Source: Proteocatella sp049670425
GTDB taxonomy: Bacteria > Bacillota > Clostridia > Peptostreptococcales > Filifactoraceae
Length of the DNA stretch: 15,735 nt
NCBI GenBank assembly: GCA_049670425.1
Contig: JBATTG010000075.1
Location: 1-15,735, forward strand
Direction: 5' to 3'
Under the pieces are notes generated by a model, which was not told the DNA's origin, ran no database searches, and saw only the letters and a program-made list of their open reading frames with translations. Position 1 is the first letter of the stretch. Every line of letters begins with the position of its first letter. Below, one piece after another: positions 6,278-14,459 of this stretch. Both the position numbers and the translations under genes were made by a program.

Positions 6278-9200
6278 TTATTTTGCGATATTTTCTATGA
6301 ATTTCATAAGTATAGCTGCTACCTGTCCCCTTGTTGCCTTACCCTTAGGTGTTAATTTTGTAGTTGTAGTCCCTGACATAATACCTTTGGCTACGGCCCA
6401 ATTCATACTTGTATTTGCATACATTGAAATGTCATTGGAATCTTCAAAATTACTTAGATTTTCGGTATAATTCATATCGTACTTCATATAGTTTGCATAG
6501 TTATACAAAATTGATACCATCTGTTCACGTGTGATATTGTCATTTGGTCCAAATGTTTTAGCATCATAACCATGTACAATTCCGTTATCTGAAGCCCAAT
6601 CAATAGCCTCACTATACCACTTTCCTTTTTCAACGTCCTCGAAACTACTAGCTTTAAGTGACTTTGGCGAACCTGCAAGGCGATGTATGATAGTAACAAT
6701 CATGCCTCGAGTTGTTCCAATATTTGGTTCAAAAGTTGTCGCACTAGTACCAGACATCATATCTGCACTGTTTACATAACTTAAAGCATCATAGAACCAG
6801 TCATTAGTATTTACATCAGTAAATGGATTTACCCATGTATTATCATTTTTAACAACTATTGCGTAAGGACTAAAATGTTCAGCATTAAATTCAAGGCACC
6901 ATACTCCATTATTCTGTATAAGTTTTGACGGTAACGTAATAACTTTACCATTTGATGCATATACAATGCTTGCATTATCTCTTGAATCCCAAAGTTCTTT
7001 GGGAAGCGGCAATGTAATTGTAACATTATAACCATTATTTGGTTGTATTTTATTGTTACTGTCTTTTTCATAAAGGCTAATATCAAATGGATATATTTTA
7101 TATTCTTTATCCATATTATTAAAATTCATTTGAGAAGCTTGGCTGTCTTCAGTAATTTTAATTTCTACTGATTTATTAAATGCATTTTTCATATCGGCAT
7201 CAGCTTTGATAAGGTCGGTATTTTCAAATAATGTACCGGTAACCCCTGCCACTTTAATTGTCTTATCAACGGTATAAGCTCCACCAGATCCTCCAGATCC
7301 TCCTGAGATAGGAGTCGGATCAGGCTCACGACTAGTTATGCTAAGCTTTCCATCTACTAGTTTAATGTTGTAATTGTTGTTTCCATTATCGCCATCATAT
7401 GAGAGTTTTATTACATAATCCCCCACATTAGATTTTTTATCAGCTGTGCAACTTATGATTGGTTCATTAAATGAACTCATTTCATCTGTTCCCAGTAACG
7501 TGTAGTTCAATGTAAACACTGGATTTACCTCATCATATATTTTCACTTTATTGTCAGCAGTAATAATCAGATTTGCCTTTGCAATAAATGCAACTGCATT
7601 ATATCCTCTATCAAGAACATATAAATTTGTATAATCTTCATTTATATCCACACTAACATTGTATGTTCCAATGTTTCTGAAATCAGTTTGTGAGATGTCC
7701 GTCTGCATCAAATATGAAACTTTCATGATTTCTTCATACGTAGAATTTTTTGTTGCGGTTCCAGTAACTGTAACATCCTGAACAGAACCATTATATGTCT
7801 TATTTGTATTGCTAATTGCAAGACTTATTTGTTTTTTGTTTGTTGTAAAAGTTACAGACTCAATCTGGTCTTTGTAGTTACCATCTCCTGCTTTCGTAGC
7901 AGTAATTGTTACTGCGCCAATTCCTGTAACTTCAACCAATCCTGTGCTTTCATCTATATTGGCATTTCCTGATGTAACTGCCCATGTTATAGCTCCAGTT
8001 CCATTACCGCCATTTGCATAAATAGCAAATGTGTCCTCATATTCAATGTATTCTGGTAATCCATCAATCTCAAGTGTATAATTTTGCTCTATTGATTGAA
8101 TTGTAAGAATTCCCTCAGTTGAACCACCTTTATAATTTTTATTTAGTGTTTCAATAGTTATGTTATACTCCCCTGCCTCAATCGGATTTACTGCAGCATT
8201 TGCCTCGATTGTCTGAGTCAAATTTATCCCAGTATTTTTCTTAATACTGTATGTTACTGTATCTTCCTCGATTGCCTCAGGTTGATTTACCACAGAATTT
8301 TCTTCGACTTCCTCAATCGGATTTACTGCAGCATCTTCCTTGACTTCCTCAATCGGATTTACTACAGCATCTTCCTTGACTTCCTCAATCGGATTTACTA
8401 CAGCATCTTCCTTGACTTCCTCAATCGGATTTACTACAGCATCTTCCTTTACTTCCTCAATCGGATTTACTACAGCATCTTCCTTTACTTCCTCAATCGG
8501 ATTTACTACAGCATTTTCCTTGACTTCCTCAATCGGATTTACTACAGCATTTTCCTCTACTGCCTCCGGCTGATTTACCATAGTATTTTTCTTTAGACTG
8601 TATGTCACTATATAATCAACGCCCTCAATAAGAGACTCTGAGCTAGGTATTACATTAGCATATTGAGCTAAACCATTGTAAGGTTTTGTATTATTTGTAA
8701 TAGAATACGTGACTTCTTTTGGGTTAACCGTAATTTCAATAGATGTTGATTGTTCATTATAGTTACCATCTGATAATTTTGTTGCAGTTATTTTTACACT
8801 GCCTACTCCTTTTATCGTAACCACTCCAGTACTACTATCAACTACAGCTACATCAGAATCGGCACTGTCCCAAATAACTTTCCCCGTCCCTGTACTGTCT
8901 GTAGATAACTTGAAGTCTTTATCTCCAAACGTAATATTAGAAGGTTGACCATCGATGTCAGAAGGTTGACCTTCTATAGTTATTCCTCCAGAGCCTATTG
9001 AGTTTATCGTAACTGTTGTAAAAATTGTCATGCTTGCGGGTTTGTAATTTGAATCATCAAAAGATACACCCGAAACTGTTACTTCTTTTCCAGTACCCGC
9101 ATTATCTGTAAGCACCGTAGCAGTATCATAGCTTGCGTCTAAGCCAGTCTCACCCGTATTAAGTTTAACTGTGATAGTTTTATTGCCAGCTTCATAATTT

Positions 9201-12200
9201 CTCGTTGTGGCTTCAGCTGTCACTGTTATAATCTTAGGTGTGGCTGTAAATGATATAGTTGCTAATTGGAGGTTATGGTTATTATCACTCGATTTTGTAG
9301 CAGTAATTGTTACTGCGCCAGTTCCTGTAACTTCAACCAATCCTGTAGCGCTATCTATAGTGGCCTTACCTGATGTAACCGCCCATGTTATAGCTCCAGT
9401 TCCACTTCCACCGTTTGCAGTCAAACTGAATGTATCTTTATATTGTATATTATTGTTAGGAACACCAGTAATGTGAAGTTCCGACTGTCCTATGCTAGAA
9501 ATTATCATAGTCCCTGTTGCACTACCAATATAGTTGTTGTTATTTGTAGACACTGTTATTTCATAGCTGCCATTTTCAATAGGATTAACAACTACTTTAT
9601 TGTCTTTTTTATATGTTATTGTAAAATCTGTGCCCGCAACAAGTGTTGATACAGATGGTATTACATTTACATTCTGAGATGAACCAGAATATGTTTTTTC
9701 AAAATCTGAAATCGTATAGCTAACATCTTTTTGCTTAACTGTTATTGTAATAGCTATTGATTGTGCCTCATAGTTGCCATCTGATGCTTTTGTTGCCGTA
9801 ATGGTCGTAGTGCCAACGGCATTAATTGTTACGTATCCATCATTTGTTACTGATGCTGATAAAGGGGTGCTACTTGTAAATGTAACAACACCTGTTCCGC
9901 TGCCACCTGTTGCTGAAAGTTGGAAGCTCGCATCGCCATATTCTTTTGTTTGATTGTCTCCGATTGATAAACCGCCATCGTTTGTAGCCTTTATTATCAA
10001 CGTTGCAGGTGCATCCGTTGTAGCAGCATTATAATTATCACTCGATGCAATGGTTGCCTTTACATAATATTTTCCAGCAAACTCAGGTGCACTGCCATTA
10101 TTTAAAGCACCGCTATTTGCTGGCGTCGTTAATGTAGAGCAGGACACATCAGTGTAATATGTGTAAGCTACTACTCCCGTTGGCGCTGCTACACCTAAAA
10201 CGCCGGTCACGATTGCTGGCTCTACAGAAATCTGACTTCCAGTATAACCAATCGTTTTATCCGCGAGTGAAATTTCAGGCACCACTTTGTTTACTACTAT
10301 TGTAGCTTCGGTTGTGATTGTCGCATAAAAAGCAGAGGTTGGCGTAAAAGTAACTGAATAACTATTTGTTGTTCCTGCTGTAGGTTTAATTTCTGAATCT
10401 GTCCAGGTGAAAGTTCCAGAGACTTCCTCGCTATTATAAATTGCACTCCCCCCACTCAAAGAAGATGCACTTAATGATTGTCCGTAATTTATTGCAGAGG
10501 TAATCGGCGGTGCATCAATCGTCGGAAAAACTTGTATAATTTCAATTGATGTATGACCAATATTCCCAGCACTATCCTTAACCAGAACATGCATATACCC
10601 TGCCTGAGTAATTGGTTCAGGTTTATAATTTATTATACTGACTTTATTTGTCCAGTCACTGGTTGGAACTTCAGCCGTACTTGTATTTACAATCACATAA
10701 CTGTCTAGTTCAGATGTGAAGGTATTATTTCCAACACTTGGCGTATTTGTAAAGTTTAAATCTACTACATTTCCATTTTTTACAGCTGAAACTGTTGGTG
10801 CTGTAGTATCTTGGTGTATCTCAAATTTCGTTGTTGCAGGTACTGAATCATCACCGTAGGAAAGTGTTACTGAATAAATTCCTATTGGCCATGTAGTTTT
10901 ATTGCTAGTCACCAGAAAATGAGGATTTTTTCCATCATCATCAAAGCTTGGACTAATTGTTTCGATTGTTGTTGCCCCTGGTTTAATGATTGTATAAACT
11001 GGTAATTTAGATTCTGCATTAACAGTTCCAGTATTATCTAAATAAACTTTCTGTCCAGAACTGTTAACTAACTCATTGCGTATAATACTAACTTGTCTAG
11101 TAGTATCCTCTGTCTTTTCTAAAAGATAAAGTTTTGCTACTGTAGTTGTAGTATCCGCTATTACTCCTGCTGCTTCTGAGTAAGTTGCAGAATATATATA
11201 ATAGGCAATATCCTGGGCTAATTGATCAATGTCGGTTGTACTACCCATAGTATTTATATCATGCGTCTGTATTTTTTCTGGATTGGAATTGCCGGTCGGA
11301 AGACTATTAAGGTTATTACTATTCGTCCCCATATAGTTAGTAATATAATTGCTTCCACCATTTGTATAATTCGTTATTAAGTTAATATTCTTATCCTGTA
11401 ATATATTAAGATAAGCGAGGTCTTTATCTGATGCTGTTGCCCCATAGTCCGATGCAACAAGGTTAACAAAGAATTTTTTTACATTCGCGTCTTTAAGGTA
11501 ATCCGCATCTTCAATACCTGCAAGAAGTGAATTTCCAGTTGCGCCTTCAAAAGACATTTCAAGATTTGAAAATTTAAATACTGAAGACGAAGGACAAGAG
11601 TGACCGGAATATTTTACTAAAGGTCCAAAGCCATTGTAACCGGAATCCGCTAATGTTTGATTCATTATTTCACTTTTCGTACTGTTGCTAGCCCCCTGAT
11701 TTACGACAAGTTTTGTTGGTGTTATATCAAGCTCAATATCCATTTTTGATGCCCATGTTGGTGATGATATTGACTTCACCGGAGTAGCGTAACTACTAAT
11801 ATACGACGTACCTGAATGTAGGGTGCTTGCAAGAACATTTTCATTAATCTTATACAGCGTCACTGACGAAACACTATCTGCGCTAGCAAATGTATAGTAG
11901 AGTATATACCCCTTTATATAACCATTTGCATCAATACCTGTATTGATAAGATATCCAGCACCGTTAAGGGAGTGGATGTTTACATACGCTGAATCTACTG
12001 TAAACTTAACATTTTTGCTGTTTGTAGATGCTGTTGGGTAGAAAAGAAAATCTGCGTATGCAGCAGAACCATATCCAGCAAACCACATACCAGGGTTACC
12101 TGATGCATCTTCATAAGAATAAATATGTTCTCTAAAATGATGAGCGTAAGCATATCCACTTGCACTTCCACTGTTTACCATAGCTTCAATTGTACTATAG

Positions 12201-12646
12201 GATGAACTAGTTGCCGATGGATCATATGAAAAATCTGCCGGACGAGTAACATCCGTTGTCGAGGCCTTATTATAATATTTCATCCATGCATCGTCTCGCG
12301 ATGTTGTCGCAGCAGGCCAATTGGCACTGTTACCCCAAAAATCCGCATCATAATGATCATAAACATACCAACTACTTAAATCCGTTGTATCAATAACCGT
12401 TGTTGATTCAATACGAGCATTACTCGTACTCCCACTTGTCTCTCCCGATACATTCATTGCCGCAAGTTTCGCGTCAACTAGTGTTGATAATTCAGTTGCA
12501 TTAAATCCTAGTTGCTTATCTGTGCTAATGAATACATCATATTTAGAATCGTCAGTAACAACTGCCTCAGATCCATATGCAACTCCTGGTACCATACTCA
12601 TAAGCATAGTCATTGTCAATATTAAGCTTAATATTTTTTTTCTCAT
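6278..12646 (-). CDS. Giant SLH-anchored surface protein with Ig-like/MBG/Big_2 repeats
   Basis: A 2122-aa exported cell-wall protein. A signal peptide (MRKKILSLILTMTMLMSMVPG) is probably cleaved after AYG at residue 25. Residues 40-380, rich in Tyr/Trp/Ser, look beta-rich and are unassigned. From about 560 come Ig-like modules, then repeated Big_2-like units (GTGAITWAVTSG, VTGTGAVTITATK) alternating with MBG-like units (YTISDFEKTYSGS type) to about 1760. A hinge PDPTPISGGSGGSGGAY precedes a domain common before anchors (ISLYEKDSNNKIQPN). Three SLH repeats fill about 1937-2122 (FTDVNTNDWFYDAL, FEDVEKGKWYSEAI, FEDSNDISMYAN), with TRG/TRE motifs that in known SLH domains bind secondary wall polymer. 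There is no LPXTG signal. Start ATG 12646 has AAGGGA a few bases upstream (12659-12654). The gene is monocistronic, with its own promoter region and terminator. Likely role: S-layer-associated or adhesive surface structure; the ligand is unknown. A 12-residue tandem array interrupts one domain. Confidence 0.92.
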   Translation of the reverse strand: MRKKILSLILTMTMLMSMVPGVAYGSEAVVTDDSKYDVFISTDKQLGFNATELSTLVDAKLAAMNVSGETSGSTSNARIESTTVIDTTDLSSWYVYDHYDADFWGNSANWPAATTSRDDAWMKYYNKASTTDVTRPADFSYDPSATSSSYSTIEAMVNSGSASGYAYAHHFREHIYSYEDASGNPGMWFAGYGSAAYADFLFYPTASTNSKNVKFTVDSAYVNIHSLNGAGYLINTGIDANGYIKGYILYYTFASADSVSSVTLYKINENVLASTLHSGTSYISSYATPVKSISSPTWASKMDIELDITPTKLVVNQGASNSTKSEIMNQTLADSGYNGFGPLVKYSGHSCPSSSVFKFSNLEMSFEGATGNSLLAGIEDADYLKDANVKKFFVNLVASDYGATASDKDLAYLNILQDKNINLITNYTNGGSNYITNYMGTNSNNLNSLPTGNSNPEKIQTHDINTMGSTTDIDQLAQDIAYYIYSATYSEAAGVIADTTTTVAKLYLLEKTEDTTRQVSIIRNELVNSSGQKVYLDNTGTVNAESKLPVYTIIKPGATTIETISPSFDDDGKNPHFLVTSNKTTWPIGIYSVTLSYGDDSVPATTKFEIHQDTTAPTVSAVKNGNVVDLNFTNTPSVGNNTFTSELDSYVIVNTSTAEVPTSDWTNKVSIINYKPEPITQAGYMHVLVKDSAGNIGHTSIEIIQVFPTIDAPPITSAINYGQSLSASSLSGGSAIYNSEEVSGTFTWTDSEIKPTAGTTNSYSVTFTPTSAFYATITTEATIVVNKVVPEISLADKTIGYTGSQISVEPAIVTGVLGVAAPTGVVAYTYYTDVSCSTLTTPANSGALNNGSAPEFAGKYYVKATIASSDNYNAATTDAPATLIIKATNDGGLSIGDNQTKEYGDASFQLSATGGSGTGVVTFTSSTPLSASVTNDGYVTINAVGTTTITATKASDGNYEAQSIAITITVKQKDVSYTISDFEKTYSGSSQNVNVIPSVSTLVAGTDFTITYKKDNKVVVNPIENGSYEITVSTNNNNYIGSATGTMIISSIGQSELHITGVPNNNIQYKDTFSLTANGGSGTGAITWAVTSGKATIDSATGLVEVTGTGAVTITATKSSDNNHNLQLATISFTATPKIITVTAEATTRNYEAGNKTITVKLNTGETGLDASYDTATVLTDNAGTGKEVTVSGVSFDDSNYKPASMTIFTTVTINSIGSGGITIEGQPSDIDGQPSNITFGDKDFKLSTDSTGTGKVIWDSADSDVAVVDSSTGVVTIKGVGSVKITATKLSDGNYNEQSTSIEITVNPKEVTYSITNNTKPYNGLAQYANVIPSSESLIEGVDYIVTYSLKKNTMVNQPEAVEENAVVNPIEEVKENAVVNPIEEVKEDAVVNPIEEVKEDAVVNPIEEVKEDAVVNPIEEVKEDAVVNPIEEVKEDAAVNPIEEVEENSVVNQPEAIEEDTVTYSIKKNTGINLTQTIEANAAVNPIEAGEYNITIETLNKNYKGGSTEGILTIQSIEQNYTLEIDGLPEYIEYEDTFAIYANGGNGTGAITWAVTSGNANIDESTGLVEVTGIGAVTITATKAGDGNYKDQIESVTFTTNKKQISLAISNTNKTYNGSVQDVTVTGTATKNSTYEEIMKVSYLMQTDISQTDFRNIGTYNVSVDINEDYTNLYVLDRGYNAVAFIAKANLIITADNKVKIYDEVNPVFTLNYTLLGTDEMSSFNEPIISCTADKKSNVGDYVIKLSYDGDNGNNNYNIKLVDGKLSITSREPDPTPISGGSGGSGGAYTVDKTIKVAGVTGTLFENTDLIKADADMKNAFNKSVEIKITEDSQASQMNFNNMDKEYKIYPFDISLYEKDSNNKIQPNNGYNVTITLPLPKELWDSRDNASIVYASNGKVITLPSKLIQNNGVWCLEFNAEHFSPYAIVVKNDNTWVNPFTDVNTNDWFYDALSYVNSADMMSGTSATTFEPNIGTTRGMIVTIIHRLAGSPKSLKASSFEDVEKGKWYSEAIDWASDNGIVHGYDAKTFGPNDNITREQMVSILYNYANYMKYDMNYTENLSNFEDSNDISMYANTSMNWAVAKGIMSGTTTTKLTPKGKATRGQVAAILMKFIENIAK
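7896..8018. repeat. 123-bp internal direct repeat, copy encoding the later Big_2-like unit
   Basis: This segment and 9297-9419 are roughly 88% identical by eye. They encode GTGAITWAVTSG-type Big_2 units. The offset is 1401 bp, a whole number of codons, so recombination between copies would delete 467 residues in frame. Confidence 0.85.
8276..8563. repeat. 36-bp tandem repeat array in the surface-protein gene (about 8 units)
   Basis: The sequence AATCGGATTTACT recurs every 36 bp from 8315 to 8531 (7 copies), plus one diverged edge unit. Read on the minus strand this encodes EVKEDAVVNPIE-type 12-residue units at about 1362-1457: one AVEENAVVNPIE, one EVKENAVVNPIE, four EVKEDAVVNPIE, one EVKEDAAVNPIE, then EVEENSVVNQPE. 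Units differ by only a few bases, so the expansion is recent. All copies keep the reading frame. Confidence 0.95.
9297..9419. repeat. 123-bp internal direct repeat, copy encoding the earlier Big_2-like unit
   Basis: Partner of 7896-8018, in the same orientation and roughly 88% identical by eye. It encodes the Big_2-like unit of a neighbouring domain pair in the surface protein. Confidence 0.85.
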
Positions 12647-12935
12647 TTCAATTCCCTTACAATCAAATTTGTATTTTGACTGTATTTACCCTTTCCTTTT
12701 TTTCACATCCTATTTCCATTTCCTCAACTTATAAGCTGTTTCAGTTTGCTTCTTTTGACACTTACAATACCCTCCCTCTATGACATCATTTTCTAATCTG
12801 TGTTAATACTAATATTTATTCCCTTCCGTTGATGATGTCGTCGTAATCATCCCCAAAACTAGAATAGTGTTAAAATACTAATTATTATAATTTTTTATGT
12901 ATTTTTTCTCCATTATTAGTCAAAACAAAGTTGTT
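12647..12935 (-). other. Long untranslated leader of the surface-protein gene
   Basis: About 290 nt lie between the predicted transcription start and the ATG. The stretch holds a ribosome binding site at its end, a small hairpin-forming repeat GATGAT-N9-ATCATC (12831-12851) and an imperfect direct repeat beginning GTGTTAA (12800-12821 and 12867-12888). I see no convincing gene. Long leaders are common for abundant S-layer-type mRNAs. Confidence 0.4.
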
Positions 12936-12941
12936 TTTTAT

Positions 12942-12970
12942 TTATAATTTTAACATGGAGAAAAATACAA
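12942..12970 (-). promoter_or_regulatory. Predicted promoter of the giant surface-protein gene
   Basis: On the minus strand TTGTAT (12970-12965) and TTATAA (12947-12942) are separated by 17 bp, and the two 12-bp direct repeats begin 10 bp upstream of the -35 box. The upstream kinase operon terminates at 13024-13056, so the surface gene needs its own promoter in this interval. A second candidate, TTGACT at 12923-12918 with a weak -10, is also possible. Confidence 0.45.
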
Positions 12971-12980
12971 TACTGTTTTT

Positions 12981-13013
12981 GGGGTAATTGCCATCAATTT
13001 AGGGGTAATTGCC
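12981..13013. promoter_or_regulatory. Two 12-bp direct repeats at 21-bp spacing, candidate LytTR regulator site
   Basis: GGGGTAATTGCC occurs perfectly at 12981-12992 and 13002-13013, so the copies are in phase on the helix, two turns apart. LytTR-domain regulators bind paired direct repeats with about 21-22 bp period just upstream of the -35 box. A LytTR regulator is encoded 1.4 kb away. The bases do not match the classical AgrA/LytTR consensus closely, so the assignment rests on geometry and context. Confidence 0.5.
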
Positions 13014-13023
13014 TATTTAAAAT

Positions 13024-13056
13024 AAAAAAACGACTGACAGTGTTGACTGACAGTCG
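13024..13056 (-). terminator. Terminator of the histidine kinase/response regulator operon
   Basis: On the minus strand CGACTG/CAGTCG plus an inner CAGT/ACTG form a 6+4 bp stem with one mismatch and a 4-nt loop, followed by seven T residues (13030-13024). It begins 28 nt after the kinase stop codon. Confidence 0.88.
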
Positions 13057-13083
13057 CTTATGACATATTAAATTTAGATGATA

Positions 13084-14388
13084 TCAATTCGCGTTGAGTA
13101 CAATTTGAGTGATAAATTTTCCATTCATCGCTGAGAAGCCTGCCATACCATCGTATTGTTCGGCAGTGTAGAGGATGCTTTTAGTACCAGTTCCACCGCC
13201 CATTTTTTGTGTTACAGGCAAATCCTCTTCAAAAGTTATATCTGTTCTACAGGTATTTTCCACCTTCACTCGCAGACGGTTGTCCATATATTTAACCGTG
13301 ACGAGGATTTCCTTTTTCGCACTCCTTGACAGTCGCAAACAGCCCTCAAGTGCATTTTCCAGAGCATTTCCAAGTACACAGGTTAGGTCGATGTTATTGA
13401 TGCCAATAACCTCAGGAACACTTACATGAAACACCGTTTTTATGTTTTTTTCTTCTGCCCTGCCGGCATAGACGTTTATAATACTGTTCACAATTGGATT
13501 TAAACAAAAAAAACTGATATTATGCGTGTCTAGTGCTGCATCAAAATTTATCATATATGCCTTCAAATTGCTCATATCACCGCTTTGTAGCAACCCATTA
13601 ATAACTGCATTGTGGTGGTGCATATCGTGTCTTTGCTGAAAAGCCAAGGCTGCTACCGACTTCTGGCGTATCAGCTCTGATTCCAACAATTTCTCCTGCT
13701 GCGCCATAAGCAATTGTTGCTTTTCCAATACGTATTTTTCAACAATGGCACTTGCCTGTATATACAAAAGGTAATATACCGACAAAAATAATATGTAAAC
13801 AGTGATAATAACGAATCTAGACCAATTATTATTATTCCAATACCAATAGGGAGTAGGATAATATAACACCATGATTTGCATTATTAAAAACATCAACGGC
13901 ACCAATATAGCTGTTCTCCACTCCGTATCCAAAGTCTCCACGAGTCTACGAAAACGCGTCCTTACGAATTTGAACAACAACGGTAGAATTATGACATATA
14001 TTACCGATCGAATAAAAATGCGCTCAACAATAAAAGCATTCCCATTCGTATTGACAGCCAAATTGTCACTGATATAGCTGATTGATATATATATATTAGC
14101 AAAACTTAGCAAGCTAAACAATGATATAAAAAAACAATCTTTAGAGCAAATTAAAAACCACGAAAGTTCTATTGCAAGAATAATTAAGACTGCAAAATTG
14201 TCTACCGAATTACCGCCCTTAGTAAATAAGGTATAAGAAAGAATACTTATACCGCAAATCATTACAAAAAATCCTGTTATGATTCGTCTTTTAAAGGGCT
14301 CTCGAAAGAGCATTGTTGAAGATGACATCAATGTAAATCCAATAACCGATTGTAAGAATGATAAAAAAACTAAAACAATTTGCAACAC
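13084..14388 (-). CDS. AgrC-like membrane sensor histidine kinase (GHKL ATPase)
   Basis: A 434-aa sensor kinase. The N-terminal half (1 to about 205) is a multi-pass membrane domain with about six hydrophobic segments. A predicted coiled helix follows (about 210-245, rich in Q/E/K/L), then the phosphoacceptor motif QQRHDMHHHN with His254. The C-terminal GHKL ATPase shows an N-box-like LGNALENALEG and a G-box GGGTGTKSIL. This is the AgrC/ComD/HK10 architecture, which in characterised members senses secreted peptides. The start is GTG at 14388 (GGGA 6 nt upstream) or TTG at 14385; the nearby ATG is out of frame. It lies 71 nt downstream of the LytTR response regulator on the same strand, so the two form an operon. 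No AgrB or AgrD homolog is in the window, so the signal is unknown. Confidence 0.9.
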   Translation of the reverse strand: MLQIVLVFLSFLQSVIGFTLMSSSTMLFREPFKRRIITGFFVMICGISILSYTLFTKGGNSVDNFAVLIILAIELSWFLICSKDCFFISLFSLLSFANIYISISYISDNLAVNTNGNAFIVERIFIRSVIYVIILPLLFKFVRTRFRRLVETLDTEWRTAILVPLMFLIMQIMVLYYPTPYWYWNNNNWSRFVIITVYILFLSVYYLLYIQASAIVEKYVLEKQQLLMAQQEKLLESELIRQKSVAALAFQQRHDMHHHNAVINGLLQSGDMSNLKAYMINFDAALDTHNISFFCLNPIVNSIINVYAGRAEEKNIKTVFHVSVPEVIGINNIDLTCVLGNALENALEGCLRLSRSAKKEILVTVKYMDNRLRVKVENTCRTDITFEEDLPVTQKMGGGTGTKSILYTAEQYDGMAGFSAMNGKFITQIVLNAN

Positions 14389-14459
14389 ATGCGTTCCCGC
14401 CTTTCTTTGTCATAGTCTCGCATAAAGTTACTCAAAAAATTTGGATATTTGCCAACACT

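Noticed and set aside
6262..6280. Perfect inverted repeat TAACCATA-ACA-TATGGTTA at the surface-gene stop codon
   Set aside because: It is AT-rich with a 3-nt loop and no T run. The proper terminator is at 6144-6180, and the resemblance to the LysR palindrome is only partial.
8276..8563. Regular 36-bp repeats, a size typical of CRISPR repeats
   Set aside because: The repeats are directly tandem with no spacers between them and lie in frame inside a coding region.
8282..8596. Two overlapping plus-strand open frames across the repeat array
   Set aside because: They are the antisense reading of a 36-bp repeat, which leaves several frames open automatically. They have no RBS and a trivially repeated composition.
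12663..12719. 18-codon ORF in the surface-gene leader (MEIGCEKKERVNTVKIQI)
   Set aside because: The GAGG before its ATG is too close for a ribosome binding site and the peptide has no recognisable features.
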